Shown here: in pieces, positions 34,301-56,765 of the stretch
How positions within the stretch are numbered: the stretch's first letter is position 1
Layout of the letters: every line of letters begins with the position of its first letter
Assembly: GCF_036898095.1 (NCBI RefSeq)
Contig: NC_090735.1
Span: forward strand, 9,793,209 to 9,857,208
Reading direction: 5' to 3'
Length of the DNA: 64,000 nt
Source of the DNA: Palaemon carinicauda
Lineage: Eukaryota > Arthropoda > Malacostraca > Decapoda > Palaemonidae
Notes under the pieces: model-generated
Told to the model about the DNA's origin: nothing
What the model saw: only the letters and a program-made list of their open reading frames with translations
The model's database searches: none
Translations under genes and position numbers: made by a program

Positions 34301-37042
34301 TGCTTGGCGTGTGCTGCACATCCTTGTATTGCTGCACCAATTGTATTCTTAAAAAAAAAAATTATCATCAATCTATGAGTGAGAGTACAGCCCATTTGCG
34401 GCGATTGCCTCTTCCTTCTGATCTTTCAAAAGCACACTAGCTGGTTCGATCTCTGTAATATATGGGCAGGCCAAGAATAGGAGAAAAAGGTTGGCTAACA
34501 AGTCATTAAGCCAGATTTGAATAGTGAAAGTATATAATCCTTTAATCTGGTACTCCCTTTAAATTGTTTCCTTAGTTTTGTCTATCAACTTGAAATCCTG
34601 TAGCTATAACAAACAACAAAGTTATCTGCTCTAGAAAAATGATCATGCAAAAGGAAAGAATCTGAATTTAGATACCGAATAAATTAATTTCCTCAATTTG
34701 TATGGGTTAGAGTATTTTCATATCTGGTGGTTTTAACTTAGCTAACCCTTTGCTAGAACAGGCTCTCAATTTTGGCAGTCCGAGGGTTATTTGCCAGTTA
34801 TCTGACTTTCAAAAGATGAGTTTGCCCTTTCGTTGACATATCTGATGCATATGAGACACGTTTTACTGCTTGATTGATTCCAAACTTAACAATTACCTTT
34901 TCCTTTTCCCATTTAATAAAACTGGTAGAAGCTGTACGCCATTTCTCGTTCATCAGGACGAAGGATATGACACAGGGAACTCTCCATAGTGTGGTATAAT
35001 GTGAGTGCCAGATCTCCAAGTTTGTCATTTTTTTCCCCTTCATTTAGTGGAGTAAAGAGAGATGTATTAAGGAGAATCAGCAACGCTGCAAATGGTCTTG
35101 AAGACCACTCCTAAAATGGTTTTAGTATAGTAAATAAGTTGATAAACATTAATAATAAAACATATTTTCAGACGAGTGCCAAATCTCGGAGTGGCACTTG
35201 CTTCACGCAACGGGACTGCGTGGGTAAAGCGAGCCACCAATCCTAATGTGGACTTTCAGGTAAGTGAAACCATAACCTTTTTCATCTTTACATCCACATA
35301 TGATACAGTATGTTAGTGAAATATCTTGTAATTTAGTTAATGATAGTTAACAACGTAAGGTTAATAAATGGCCTTGAATAAATAAATACTTCATAATAAT
35401 GAGGAAAGTATTCAATCTACCAAAACCATTAATTTTGCTTCCATTCATTTATTGCTGTACCATCCCAGATGTAATTTCTACTGAACTATCATTGAAAAAA
35501 TAGTTAACAATACAGTTGAAAACATTCAGAATAAAGAAATTTACCGGTGAACACCAATTTTTGGGGTTCTCTTTGGGCTCCTCTGTAATCAAGAAATGAA
35601 GGCAAGACATGAAGGAACCAAATATTGCCTAGAATATACAATAACAATCAATGCATTGCTAAACCAAAATGATAATAAGATCAGCAGTAACTGAATGAAT
35701 CAGTGATTGCCCGCTATGATGCCCAATGACTCAAATCAGTCAGTCAGTCAGACTTTTCTATCTATTCAAATCTTGATCACTCATGCAAAACAATTTTCAT
35801 CCTTCCATTGCATTGTTTTTTTTTCATTCTAGATGTACTATCTATAAAAATACTGTATGACAGTCAACTTAGTTTTCTTTATTTTCCTACAAACAGGTTC
35901 TTAGAGGTAAGACAGTTGAAGAAGCAAGGGACATCCTCCGCACTTATCGCTACAAAACTGAAACTGGTCCTTTATTCTGTACCTATCTGCTGAAGGATTC
36001 TCCAGACAAAATCTCGGACACAGACCCAGAGGACCTAGACCCTGACATGAAACACAGCTGCTTCATGTTCTTTGGTTTCCATCATGGTGTTGTGGATGGT
36101 ACATCAAACATGTACACAATGGGTTTCTTCATTTCCATGTTAAATGATATCATTTCTAATAAGCCTATAAATGATGATGAACCATTAGGTGAATATTTAC
36201 CAGAGGATGCAACAGTAAAGGCAATTTTGAATAGGAAAGAAATGATTGAAGCAGATTCCTGTCTTCGAGACAAATTATTTAATGAAAAAGAGGTCCAAAA
36301 AAAACATAAGGTAAACATTACACAAGCTTCTGCCATGACATCAACAGAACAGAGAACAGTAACTTTATTGAGGATTCTGAATACGAATGTAACTTTGAAG
36401 CTTATACAAAAATGTCGACAAGAGAAAGTCACTGTGAACTCCGCTTTCTCGGCTCTTGCTGGCTTAGCAATGATTGACACCTTAGTAGAATTTGGCATTG
36501 TGAAAGATTCCTACTGTGTTCAGAATTTCCACTTAGTTAACCTGAGAAGATACTGGGAAAGTAAACCACCTATTTCCTTAGGCTGCCATATCGGAGGGCC
36601 TTTGAAATTGTATACAGAAACACCTAGAAACCTTGGTGATCAGTTTTGGGATTATGTTCGTTCGCTGCATCAAGATATTAAAGAGGGTATTGAAAGTGGG
36701 AAAGTGCTTATGGATAACGCACTTCGCTTGCTGGATACTGATGAATTACCATATTCAGAGGAGTTCCTTTTGTCCGACAAAGTATATGAGGGAGATTTTG
36801 TGACCTCAAACTTAGGAAATGTGACTCCACTAGTGACAGAGGGAGGAGAACACGTCAAAATCAGCCATGTCATTCGATCAACAACAATCCATTTGATTGA
36901 AAACCCAGTTGTGATCAATTTTCATACCTTCAGAGGAAAATTCACCATGATGTTTGACTACAATACTGCTGCTGTACGAAAAGATATTGCTGAGAAGTTC
37001 TGTTCCCAGATAGTCAAGCATTTGCTCAACATTTTGGAGTAG
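30489..37042 (+). CDS. HHxxxDG acyltransferase (condensation/alcohol acetyltransferase superfamily), 478 aa, four coding exons
   Basis: Exons: 30489-30514, 33375-33551, 35172-35259 and 35897-37042. All introns are GT-AG with compatible phases (2, 2, 0), and the joined frame is open to TAG at 37040. The first coding exon starts at about 30470 after a pyrimidine tract and cag. Catalytic motif HHGVVDG is at residues 159-165; the family uses its first or second His as general base. A TVNSAFSALAGLA-type segment and SNLG (residues 401-404, where relatives carry DFG or SNLG) complete the fold signature. There is no signal peptide or membrane segment, so it is probably cytosolic. Such enzymes move acyl groups from CoA to an alcohol or amine; the substrate cannot be told. 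Closest alternatives within the superfamily are AATase (Atf-like) and PapA5-like proteins. Confidence 0.85.
30597..30720 (+). mobile_element. AAT-linked dispersed repeat, copy 5 (in intron)
   Basis: Degenerate copy: ctagataagttacaacaat, then gaatgctacaagcccaaagg and cagaccagtga. Confidence 0.6.
30820..31171 (-). mobile_element. AAT-linked dispersed repeat, copy 6, with (AAT)n tail (in intron)
   Basis: Minus-strand copy running from ctctgtaccatggttttcca through gcttgagggtacactc to gcttttccaactaaagttg, ending in (AAT)n at 31107-31171. It faces copy 7 head to head. Confidence 0.75.
31315..32095 (+). mobile_element. AAT-linked dispersed repeat, copy 7, longest copy (in intron)
   Basis: TTA/GTA run at 31315-31405, then the family body for about 690 bp: gagtgtaccctcaagcaaga, gaagaccatggtacagaggc, gattttggagtgtccctctc, gagagaaggatccaatgtag and gtagtatctcaacaggtgac. 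This is the best local guide to the full family. It has no ORF, TIR or A-box/B-box. Confidence 0.75.
32330..32930 (-). pseudogene. LINE (jockey/CR1-like) RT fragment in the acyltransferase intron
   Basis: The minus strand encodes FQRVVVDGHHCDYRIVISGV (RT motif region before the catalytic box), then KISTRC and GMKLNPNKT with a stop between them. In another frame (32529-32338) it encodes APKIGLFRKPFK and SFILPCFEHYSLVW, the thumb and post-thumb segment. The catalytic box itself is not readable. It is antisense to the host gene and dead. Confidence 0.75.
33552..35171 (+). other. Acyltransferase intron, no embedded feature seen
   Basis: 1.6 kb of AT-rich intron between exons 2 and 3. The ORFs are short and protein-unlike. 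The following intron (35260-35896) is likewise featureless. Confidence 0.5.
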
Positions 37043-37796
37043 AGCGCAGAGAACGTATTCACCTACCGTCAAGTAAATACAGTATTCAATTTCTTGTCTA
37101 GCATATCATGCGTATTCGAGAGCGTAGAAATGTCATAAATTACCGTACCCTATACTGTACAATAGTGTACCAACACTTACACAGTACTAGCAGACAATCA
37201 GCAATACATATAACAATTCCTTACCATTATTCCTGTGGTTGGCCTGCACACTGCAGTAAGGACAAGCAGTGAGAAAAAAAATACAAAAGTATCCAAAAAT
37301 GGGTAGCACCAAAATCCCAATTGAGTATCATGAATAATGATGGCAAACTAATGCTAAAGTGACACATAAAGCATACTCTGCAGTGTTAGTTGTTCTCCAT
37401 GACAACAGGTAGTTTATATCAACACGCTAAAGGTCGTAATTTGAAATTCCGTTACGAAGATCTTTTAAAAGTACCTTATGGGGGCCTGTCTGTAGTGACG
37501 AATCATGGCTAATGATAAAGATAGAAAAAAAAATTAGTACAGTAATCAATTAAAGTCATAGCTTACTGTGATATCTGATTGAGCTGGTGTTTTCCTGTCA
37601 CTATGATCCTTGTGTACATACAAGAAACAATGGATATGAAAGGTATACTGTATAGTATTAAGTGGGTTATCATTTTGATTGTTTCAAACTATATCTACTC
37701 TTGCTGCTATAAAGAAAGGTTTGAATCTTAATTTAGAATGAAAATTTTGGAGATATTCTCAGTTTTCTAGGTATAAAGTATAAAATAGGTTTCCAC

Positions 37797-37802
37797 AATA
37801 AA
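37797..37802 (+). terminator. Candidate polyadenylation signal (proximal)
   Basis: First canonical AATAAA about 755 bp after the acyltransferase stop. A second, at 38397-38402, lies just before the piggyBac-type MITE. Which one is used cannot be told from sequence. Confidence 0.35.
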
Positions 37803-38410
37803 TGGCAAACCTACTTTTTATTTTCATTTAAGCATAGCAACGTATATACAAAAATAGCTGAAGGATAACATAAAGCATAGTTTTGCTTTTAGGAAATTAT
37901 ATATTTTATGGATGCCCATTTGGGTAATTCTGATATGTTTCGGGGTGTCTGAAAATAGTTATTGGATATGTTTACAGTGTTAAATGCAAGACTGTTACTT
38001 CGTCTACATGTGCAGCTGACAATATGGCAAGGGCAGAAACAGGATGCCTTGAGTTTTATATTGTTGAACAGTATGATAGGGACTTACTCAGTACTTACTC
38101 TATGATAAGCAGTGTGTTCTGGCACTTGGCCACAATCCTTTACAATCGACATCATAGGTTCAAATATGTTGATACAAAATACAATTTTACAAGATTAAAG
38201 TACAGAAAGGAGTTTTAAAGCTGAAGTACGCTCCATCAGAACACTCTGATGTGTTATTTATAATGGTCATGGATGAGATTAAGCTTTGGTTTTTTTTTTT
38301 TATTCCGATATTCAGTGTAGTACACTGTATGTGGTATTCATGTATTTTACTAATTTTATTATTTCAATCCTTGGAGATACATATGGAGTATATGTAAATA
38401 AAACACTTAA

Positions 38411-38710
38411 CCCTTTTACCCCCGGGCTCTTTGGAAATTTCCAACCCTTAACCCACAAAGGGTTATTTTTTTCCCAGCACATTTTGCAGTATATATTTTT
38501 TTAAATTGCTCTAACAGCCTTAATTTTTGTCATAGAGAGGTCAGGTTGGTCTCATTCTCTTGGAAAATGCCTGAATTTTTAAAAAAAATTATCAAAAATA
38601 TGAGAAAAAATTTTTATAGCATTTTTTTGCAAGGACATACCGGTACGTCCATGGGGGTAAAGGGATGGCTTTTGTGAAACGTACCAGTACGTCCTTTGGA
38701 GGTAAAAGGG
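38411..38710. mobile_element. piggyBac-type MITE (300 bp)
   Basis: Inverted ends cccttttacccccgggc and its partner tttggaggtaaaaggg, flanked on both sides by TTAA (38407-38410 and 38711-38714), the piggyBac target. The interior has inward repeats such as ggtacgtccatgggggtaaa and ccagtacgtcctttggaggt. No transposase. Confidence 0.75.
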
Positions 38711-38714
38711 TTAA

Positions 38715-39565
38715 TTGTTGTTTGTATTTTTGTACTGTATACAGTACTATAGATGTACTAATTTGTCATTAAATTTTAAGAACGGGTGTTGGAGTGTAAA
38801 TCTTCTATATGAATATGATTTACTAGAGTTGCTAACATTTCATATACAAAAATCATTAACGTATTTGTAAAAATGATCAGCCTTCTTCGAAACATCCTCT
38901 TCCTGACAAGGCCTTAATAACTTCCTTACTATTTATGCCTTCTCTCTTCATATTTATAAATGTAATGCCTACAATAAGCCTTCTCCTATTCATGGAAGCA
39001 GTGATTTCGAAACATTTACAGATATTAGCTAAAAATAAATATCACCACTGTAAAGTTGGATAACAATATGGGTGGAAGCTAAAGGGAAAAATATAAACAA
39101 TGAGTAGGTGGTTCAAGTTTCTCTAGTTCAAAAGCATTCATGGCTTTCACAAGTTAAACATGTTCCATGACAAAGCAGCAACTAACGGCATGTAAATTTA
39201 TCATCCTTGGAAGTTTTTCCTTTGATTTTAAGAGTAGGGATATTTCTAAGGACTCTGGGGGTCTGGGTTGATTTGAATTAATAGAATTTAGGCCATGTCC
39301 TGGTGCCAAGACCAAGGTGTGATTGGAAAAAGTTTTAGTTGTAATATGAAGTAAAAATAAAGGTTTAGACAGCAAGATAGAAGGAAAATGAAGCAAGAGG
39401 TAGTCATAATGCTAAAATCTTGTGCAGCTATGGAATTGCCACCATGCATGGTTATGACTAAGGGAGGAACAAATGAAAAGTTTGATTTCCTGATTTTTTT
39501 TCCCAAAGGAAAAGGTCTTTCATAATCAGTTTAATTTGAAAACACTTCGATGATCTGACTACTTA
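38715..39565. other. Intergenic AT-rich stretch, nothing seen
   Basis: No convincing exon, repeat or RNA gene. Confidence 0.45.
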
Positions 39566-39569
39566 AGGA

Positions 39570-41000
39570 AAAATTTTCAATGTAATTTGTATTTTTTTCA
39601 AGTCATACAAACGAGTCCTTTAACTACTGAAATTACATTGGTGCGAGCTGGAATCAGTTGTTAAACTTGGACAAAAGTAGTTGGCCAACTGGTGAGGGTG
39701 TGGGGCGAGGAGCCTCAGCCCGTCCAGTCGGAGATCATTCATCTTTGACCCAAGAACTGGAGAAGGAAGTTGGATTAAAGCATTCATGTTTGTATGGCTA
39801 GAAAAAATGATAATTTAAAAATTTGTTATAACACGACATACAAACCCCTCATCTTTCCATTAGGGAGACATGCTGCTTGGTGGGTCCCATGTAACCCAAC
39901 CTAGAAGATTCAATTTCTTCCCTGTAGGTGATCAACGCTTGATCTAAAGAGAAGCAAAGTGAGGACCATTACCATCTTTCATTCCAGACTTGCATCTACG
40001 CGTTAACAGACAAGATGCAGCCTTGTTCCGTGAGGGAGGTGGACTGGTTGCAGAACTAATTGAGGTTGAGCAGCCACCTAAAGTCCAAGCATTAAGGTGT
40101 CAAAGGATGTGGGTACTTTAGCAAGCAAAAAGCTGTAAAGGTGGTCTTGAATCCAAACATTGGTCCACTGACAGGTTTCTTCTAAATGCTAGGGTGGGGT
40201 CAAAGCCCATAGCTGGTGTCCCAACACATTGAGCAGTCAAGTAGTATGCTCTACAAACAAAACCAGAAAGCCTGTTACCCAATATCTCTTTCTTGCACCT
40301 GACAGAGCTAACAAAAAAAAAAAAAAAAACTTGTCTCTAGCCTGAGGTGTCTGGTACCCTTCAGATAGCACCTCATCGCCTTGCTCATGATCAACACCAG
40401 ACTTCTCCCAAAGAAAGACGAGATAGAGGACTAGAACAGGGGGGCCATAGGCCACTAGGTTTGGGCAGCATAGTCCGGCACAAACCTGAAGACCTTCCAA
40501 CCCCGTTTAATGAAAAAGCATGTGTAACTTGCACACCCCTCTTCTCTGATGCTAGCATAAGAACACACTTGCGAGCCATAACTCCTTTCCGGTGACCTCC
40601 ACAAAGGCTAAGACAGGAATTTGCAAGAGCCTTGTGGGCCACTGTCACATTCCATCTAGGGTGGAACAGCCTGCTTGTAGCTCCTAACAAGCCTAAACAA
40701 CACCTAGAAGCATAGAGACCTGTACCCTTCCATCGAGAGGTCATACTCAAGTCCGACCGATCTGTAGCCTTTGACAGCTGTGATCGAGAGTTCTCAACAA
40801 AAAGTCTGCAAACTGAGTAAAAACTACTCCAATAAAATATCCCTTCTAAAACAGCAGTTGCAGGAAATTAGTCCTCTTTGCCTTGTAGAACAGCTGTAGA
40901 GGACCTCTGGAAACATGCGGACATCTTCCACATGTCTGACATAAAGCCTTTCACTCAGAGATGCTGGACAGTCTCCAACCTGAAAGTCACAGACTCCAGG
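39570..41000 (-). mobile_element. Decayed DIRS-like element (copy F), 3' part
   Basis: The left terminus (ttgtatttttttcaagtcat with acaaacgag, around 39587-39613) is of the copy A type. An internal complementary-like region follows at 39785-39885 (gtttgtatggctagaaaa, then acgacatacaaacccctc). Around 40250-40990 the sequence parallels the copy A recombinase region; for example gagatgctggacagtctcca (40959) matches the phrase at 4590. All frames are broken. The 5' half is missing or unrecognisable. Confidence 0.55.
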
Positions 41001-41109
41001 TCTTGAAGCTAATAATGCAGGTACGGCTCACTGAAAAGAACGGACCACAGGGATAGCTCTCACTTGTTTCCTGGTCAGTCACCGGTGTGGCCACTGTGGT
41101 AGCCAGATT

Positions 41110-41262
41110 CCAGTCCTGGGATCCATGGCACAGGATTTGAACACCGAGTCCCGGCCACGAAGCACAGGTGAAATACCGGGTCCAGCCATGTGGCACAGGA
41201 GGAACACCAGTCCCAGCCACGTGGCACAGGAAGAACACCAGGTTCCAGCCACATGGCACACA
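41110..41262. repeat. Short tandem repeats of about 36-38 bp
   Basis: Four imperfect copies of a unit containing ccagccacgtggcacagg and agaacaccag. It may be a remnant of gag-type repeats of copy F, or an independent minisatellite. Confidence 0.5.
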
Positions 41263-41619
41263 TGGGTGGGGACCATGGGTTCACATCCCAAAGGTGGGAT
41301 TTCAGTTCTCAACTAACTGGACAGGGTGTGTAAAAAAGGTCCCGGTCCAGGCTATTCACTTCGGTCTCCCGTCAAAAAAATAACATCCGAGGCGGGGGAC
41401 GCCTCTGAATTGCAACTACCCCACAGGGAAACTCCGGTGTAGAAGAAAGATCTGCAAACTGCTAGAGTTCTTCACTTCGCAAGTTCATTATAACCAGTAG
41501 TGATCGAACCAGCAGCAGGCCTGAATGGCCGATATTACTGTCACCCTTATATTTTGCATTTCGGATATCAAGAAAGTGGAGGGGAAGTTAATCAACTAAT
41601 CGCTTGGCACACTAGGTAC

Positions 41620-41850
41620 CGGGTTAGCCTCCTGGCTAGTAGTGGTAACGTGTTTGCCTCGCATTCGCGTGGCAAGAGATCGATCCCCGCCCAGGGCCGT
41701 GAGTTTAAGCTGTTTACTGGGGAGGCTACTGCTGTGGTAGGGCACCACAGTGGTGGGTTGGGCTTGCCCGGCTGACGTTCTGGTGAGCATCTATTCTGAT
41801 GGAACTGGAACTGAAACCAGACACCTTTAACCTTTTGATAAGCAGAGGGT
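41620..41850 (+). mobile_element. tRNA-derived SINE
   Basis: A-box-like tggctagtagtgg at 41633-41645 and a perfect-consensus B-box gatcgatcc at 41678-41686 are spaced as in a tRNA gene. A non-tRNA tail follows (gaggctactgctgtggtagg, ggaactggaactgaaaccag). No cloverleaf with a proper acceptor stem can be drawn, so it is a SINE rather than a tRNA gene. Confidence 0.6.
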
Positions 41851-44800
41851 TCGGTTGAGTCTCGGAATTAATATAAACAACTTTCTTCTAGCGAGATAGC
41901 GCGAAAGGAGGCAACTTCCGAGGATAAAGTGTTAACTTTGTTTTGAGAAACAAATCTCTTGCACTCCACGATTAAGGGAAAATTGCATCAATGGCACAAC
42001 CAACGTTTAAGAGCAGCGCAAGCAGATTTTATTCTTCCCTGAGCATCCTTAGTGTCTCGTAGATCATAGCGTGAACGATGATACCATACAAAGATTGGGA
42101 AGATTCATTATTCACTCCTTTGATAAGGAGCTGTACCTGTATCAGCACTTTCTCAAAACTTGACCCATTTAAGGAGTAGGACCTTGTAGAGGCTGACTGG
42201 TAGTGCAAATGATTACGTGGTTGGGTAGAGATAACATGCTCAGGGAGTGAATCTCTATGATGTGCAATGGCATCAGAATTGTTGCATGGAGGAATTCGCT
42301 CACGCGTTGTAATGTCAGCATGCTCTAATACGTCAGCATTCACTGGGATGGCAGAACGTAGACATATTAGGCCGAGTATGCAGTGGAACCAGATACAGTC
42401 GAGAAGACAGTCAATACTTAGGCCTTCCAAACAAACTCAACAAAGAGGAAGCAATGGTACAGTACTCTAATAACACATTCCAACCTAAATTGGAGTTGTA
42501 GACGGACACTACCAAAGACACAACAGAAGTGGGAGAATTCTGAGATGAGTCCAGAAAATTCTCAAGGACAGCGATGACAAGTACCCCGAGCGTTATGGGG
42601 CAGGGTAGCCTCAAATAAATGAATGAGTGAAAGATAGGGAACTCCTAAGTTCCAACAGTGCCAATTCAGTAAGTGGGGACATGGCAACCTTGAACCTAAT
42701 GGAAATACTTTCACAGGTGGAGCCTCGATAAGCGTTATGCCATCCCGCAAAAATTCTACCAAGATCTTGCCCGTAAGTATAAACTATTGGGAGCATTGGA
42801 TTAGGCCCCAGACATACTGGGACTGGATCAAGCACAGGCCATAGCCAGATCCTTCTCTGGAAGGGACTTCTGATCACTCAGTCCATGGGGTGGTGACACA
42901 TTCACAAAATTATCAATACCATATACACTATTGTAACAACCAGTCTCACATATTGAGAAATTTCAACCCATAAAATATGACTTCATATACCTAATGTGTC
43001 ACGTTAGGTACTTCTGAGTAAACAAATTACAAGAGACTAACCTCTTTACTCAATTTCTTTGTCACATCTTCCACCTAAATGGGGTAGCAAATTATAAGTA
43101 TCATTAGTAAGGTTGAAATCCCTGCGTAAATGTATACCGTCACATTAAACAAACAAACAAAAATTACTATATGAACAATTAAATACAGAGCAGCTGTTTT
43201 GCTTACATTTCAATCATACAACAGTAGACAAAGTAGCATATGACATGTTTATTTTGTATCCCTATTGACTAAGGTAAAAATTTCAAGAAACTATAATGCC
43301 AAATATAAAATAAGAAGTTTGGAATCAGGGAATGATGTCAGAAACAAACAAACTTAGTGGAAACCTGTGAATGTGCAAATAGCATATCAAATTGTAAAGG
43401 CCAGACTCAGAAGATCATGTTGTCTGAAAACCAAATACAGCTTGAGGCCAGGGACAGCGACGCTGAGGTTCCATGGCAAAAGCAAAAACAAACGCCACAA
43501 GGGAAAGGTGAGGAACACGTGGGGATGAGAACACAAAGTAACACATGGAAACACAAGGTGAACGGCCAGGATAAACGAGAGAGAGAGAGAGAGCGGCGAG
43601 ATGTTATCTACGCAGCGACCAGAAGCTTACTGGCTATCAAGCAAGGCCACACGTGTGACCTGGGTCGCACCTGGGCGAGTATCCTTACGGCCTGGAACGC
43701 CGTTGAGAGGCAGCGGAGAGGGGGGGTACCTATACAAAATTCTTGGTCGTGATTTTGAGATCCCAGACTCTCCTAAGAAAGTAGTTCGAGGTAAGTACTC
43801 TGTGTTGGAACAAAATGAGTTTAAAAAACCCGAAATATCCTTCGGTACTTTGCTTCAGTCAGCTGATTTGGAAAGCATATAAGAGTCGATCAACTTACAA
43901 ACTATGGAATAAATTATAACTTGTGTATGTATTTATTTACAATTAGAATATGTCAAAACTACATGCATTATAAGTGGATACAATTGAGAAACATTTCATA
44001 AAAAATAGGTTAATTTCAAAGATGCAATATTTTACCACAGGAAATGGACAGTTTTAACAATATACCGTTGCCTAGTCCAAAAGTGCATACAGTATGCTAA
44101 TTTTTTATCTGGTGTATGTTGCAAACCCTTGAATTTAGTTTCAATGTCTAGAAAACTTGCATATATGGTAATGAAACTTAAATCACAGCCATCATATTCA
44201 GTTATAGGAAGCCCGAAGGTCTTTAAGAGAAAATGGAAGTGGGAAATATTGGTCGTCACAGAAATGACCGTTTCTTATTGCTACCAGAAGACAAGGATGG
44301 AGCGAACACTTCTTTTTAGCTGTTCTTGCGATGGGAACAGTTTCTCCCACTGGAAGGACAGCTACTTACAATAATGGCCTGGAGATTCAATGGAATATAG
44401 CTTACCACAGCCAAAGAGATAAGGATGCAGACCAACTTTGTCCAGACTCAAAGTGCTAAAGGGATACTACCATGGGAGGGCGAAGTGCTCATAAAACTTT
44501 ATAATAAAAAAATGTAAAGGTGATTATAGAGCAGCAAGAGAAGTGATCCTCTAAACAGGACAATCAGAAGATTAAGTTAGTGTACTAGCGTGCAAATTTT
44601 TTTTTTTTATAGTTGCTAGTAACCCTTTTCTTCAGTCTGGTCGTAGAAAATCAACAGGAGTAAAACCATGACTAGAAAGTTTGTAAATGCATAGGAATAA
44701 AATACAATTGTTCATTCAATTTTAGCAGATTCTTTTTCACCTCCAATTCTGCTTTCGTATGCAATACTACCAAACCTTAATACTCCATAAATCACCTTAC

Positions 44801-45150
44801 TAGACATTTACTAAATGCAGTTTTATGTAAGGTTCTAGTTATCTGTAGTTTAAAGTCAGTAAGTCAAATTACCTTACAAATCTAGGATCACTCGGCTAAA
44901 GAGTTGCAATCTGAGTTAAGAATGCATCTCTCTCTAGCCTTAATTTCAGCATGTTTACTGGCTATCAACAAATGGTATCATAGAAAACATATCTTAATTA
45001 CAAGTAAGCTCAAACTAACCTACTGTAAATGTTATTCTAGGATCTTGTTTTATTTCCGTTTCTAGTTTCACAGGTTTACCTACGATGTAATGGGACGGAC
45101 TACTATTAATAGAAAGTTTCTTAGGGCAATAACACTAGGGTTTTGGTTGG
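41851..45150. other. Intergenic region between the two convergent genes, nothing firm
   Basis: Short ORFs only. A GC-richer block at 43480-43790 with a short GA run ends in a donor-like gttcgaggtaagtact, but no acceptor or conserved protein supports an exon. The remainder is AT-rich. Confidence 0.4.
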
Positions 45151-45153
45151 ACT

Positions 45154-45178
45154 TTTATTTGTACGTCCTTTTTTTATT
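45154..45178 (-). terminator. Candidate polyadenylation signals of RPL30
   Basis: Two AATAAA hexamers on the minus strand (45178-45173 and 45159-45154), about 230-250 bp after the RPL30 stop. Confidence 0.35.
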
Positions 45179-45407
45179 TGAAATGAGTCACCACCTGGAA
45201 AAAAAAATAAAAAAATTAGTAAAACCAATTTTAAAATCTAGAAAATTTGCTATGTAGCTGAATAAATCTTTATAAATTTGCAATATACACACTCAAATAC
45301 ATGCTCAACTTGCACAATTGCAGTACAATGACACTTGAAATCAAAATGCACAAAATCTTTGAAATATTTTACCAAAGAAAACAGGAAAACATTAAAATAT
45401 TAACCTC

Positions 45408-55722
<10,315 letters not shown>

Positions 55723-56765
55723 GGCTGCAGAGTGGGAAGACTATGCGTCACTTTCTGGAAAGATAAACAATGGCTAAATGATAGCAAAGCAACATTACCG
55801 TACTAAAATACTACTTGTATGTAAAGCTACCTCAATGTTTGCCTAAGAATTAGAACAAGGAAGTGGATATTATCCTAAAGGAATATCAAATGCCTCGAGA
55901 TTAAGCAAAGGTTGGCAAGGTCTATAAATCCATTACTGTACTGTATTTGGTCCATCACTATATACTAAATCTAACCCCTACAGCACCAATGGTAGATACC
56001 TAACATACCTTCCTTAACCTAGCCCTAACCTAGGACACCACGTCAAAAATTGTAGAACATACATTGGACGAGTATAATGGTAAAATAATTACCAATAAAA
56101 TTATTTCTTCTATGCACTAAATTTTCACACCTAAAATTTTTTTTCCAGTTCACTCAGCCTCGTCAAATAGAAACATCTGCGACAGAACAATGTTGAATTG
56201 TTCACAAGTAGTTAGGCGGAGGAACCCACATCCCCCCCCCCTTAGATTTTTGTAATGCTACAAATAAGTTTGAGTAAAATGTTATTTGTTCCTATAGAAA
56301 TGCAATCTTAAGTCCTTTAGAATAAGGTGACCAGTTCATTAATGCCTTGACTTAGCAGAGGCGATACTTGCGCTGTGAACCAGATAATTAGTTTGTGCAT
56401 GTCAACGCCTCTGCTAATTCTTAACGATGATCTACCATCTGGCCTGATCTCTATTTTGAATTGGCCATTCATTATCTAGTTTTGTAATCACTTTTGGATT
56501 ATTTTTCTTAAAATTTGTTAAACAATGCACTTCAGCATTTGATTTTCAATAATAAAATCCTGTTTATTCTAGAGCACTAAAAAAAAGTTCAGAAAAAATA
56601 GCTAAGGTATCCCATTAGCGGTAATCTGATAAAGCTTAATTACAAATGAAAATTTGTTAATTTAGCCCAGCCACAAGACACCATTACTGAACACAAACAA
56701 GGAAATTTCTAGACCAGAGTACTTTCCTCAAATTTAGTGTTTCAAGCAGTGCACTTTTTGTACAG

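Noticed and set aside
36082..36918. Minus-strand ORFs of 82-138 aa across the acyltransferase exon
   Set aside because: Shadows of the real plus-strand exon, which has splice sites in phase and the HHGVVDG motif.
41633..41690. A functional tRNA gene
   Set aside because: A- and B-box words are present, but no complete cloverleaf with acceptor stem can be drawn and a SINE-like tail follows.
43357..43882. Possible exon(s) with overlapping 131 and 93 aa frames and a donor-like gaggtaagta
   Set aside because: No acceptor, no partner exon and no recognisable protein. GC-rich repeat-like sequence explains the open frames.
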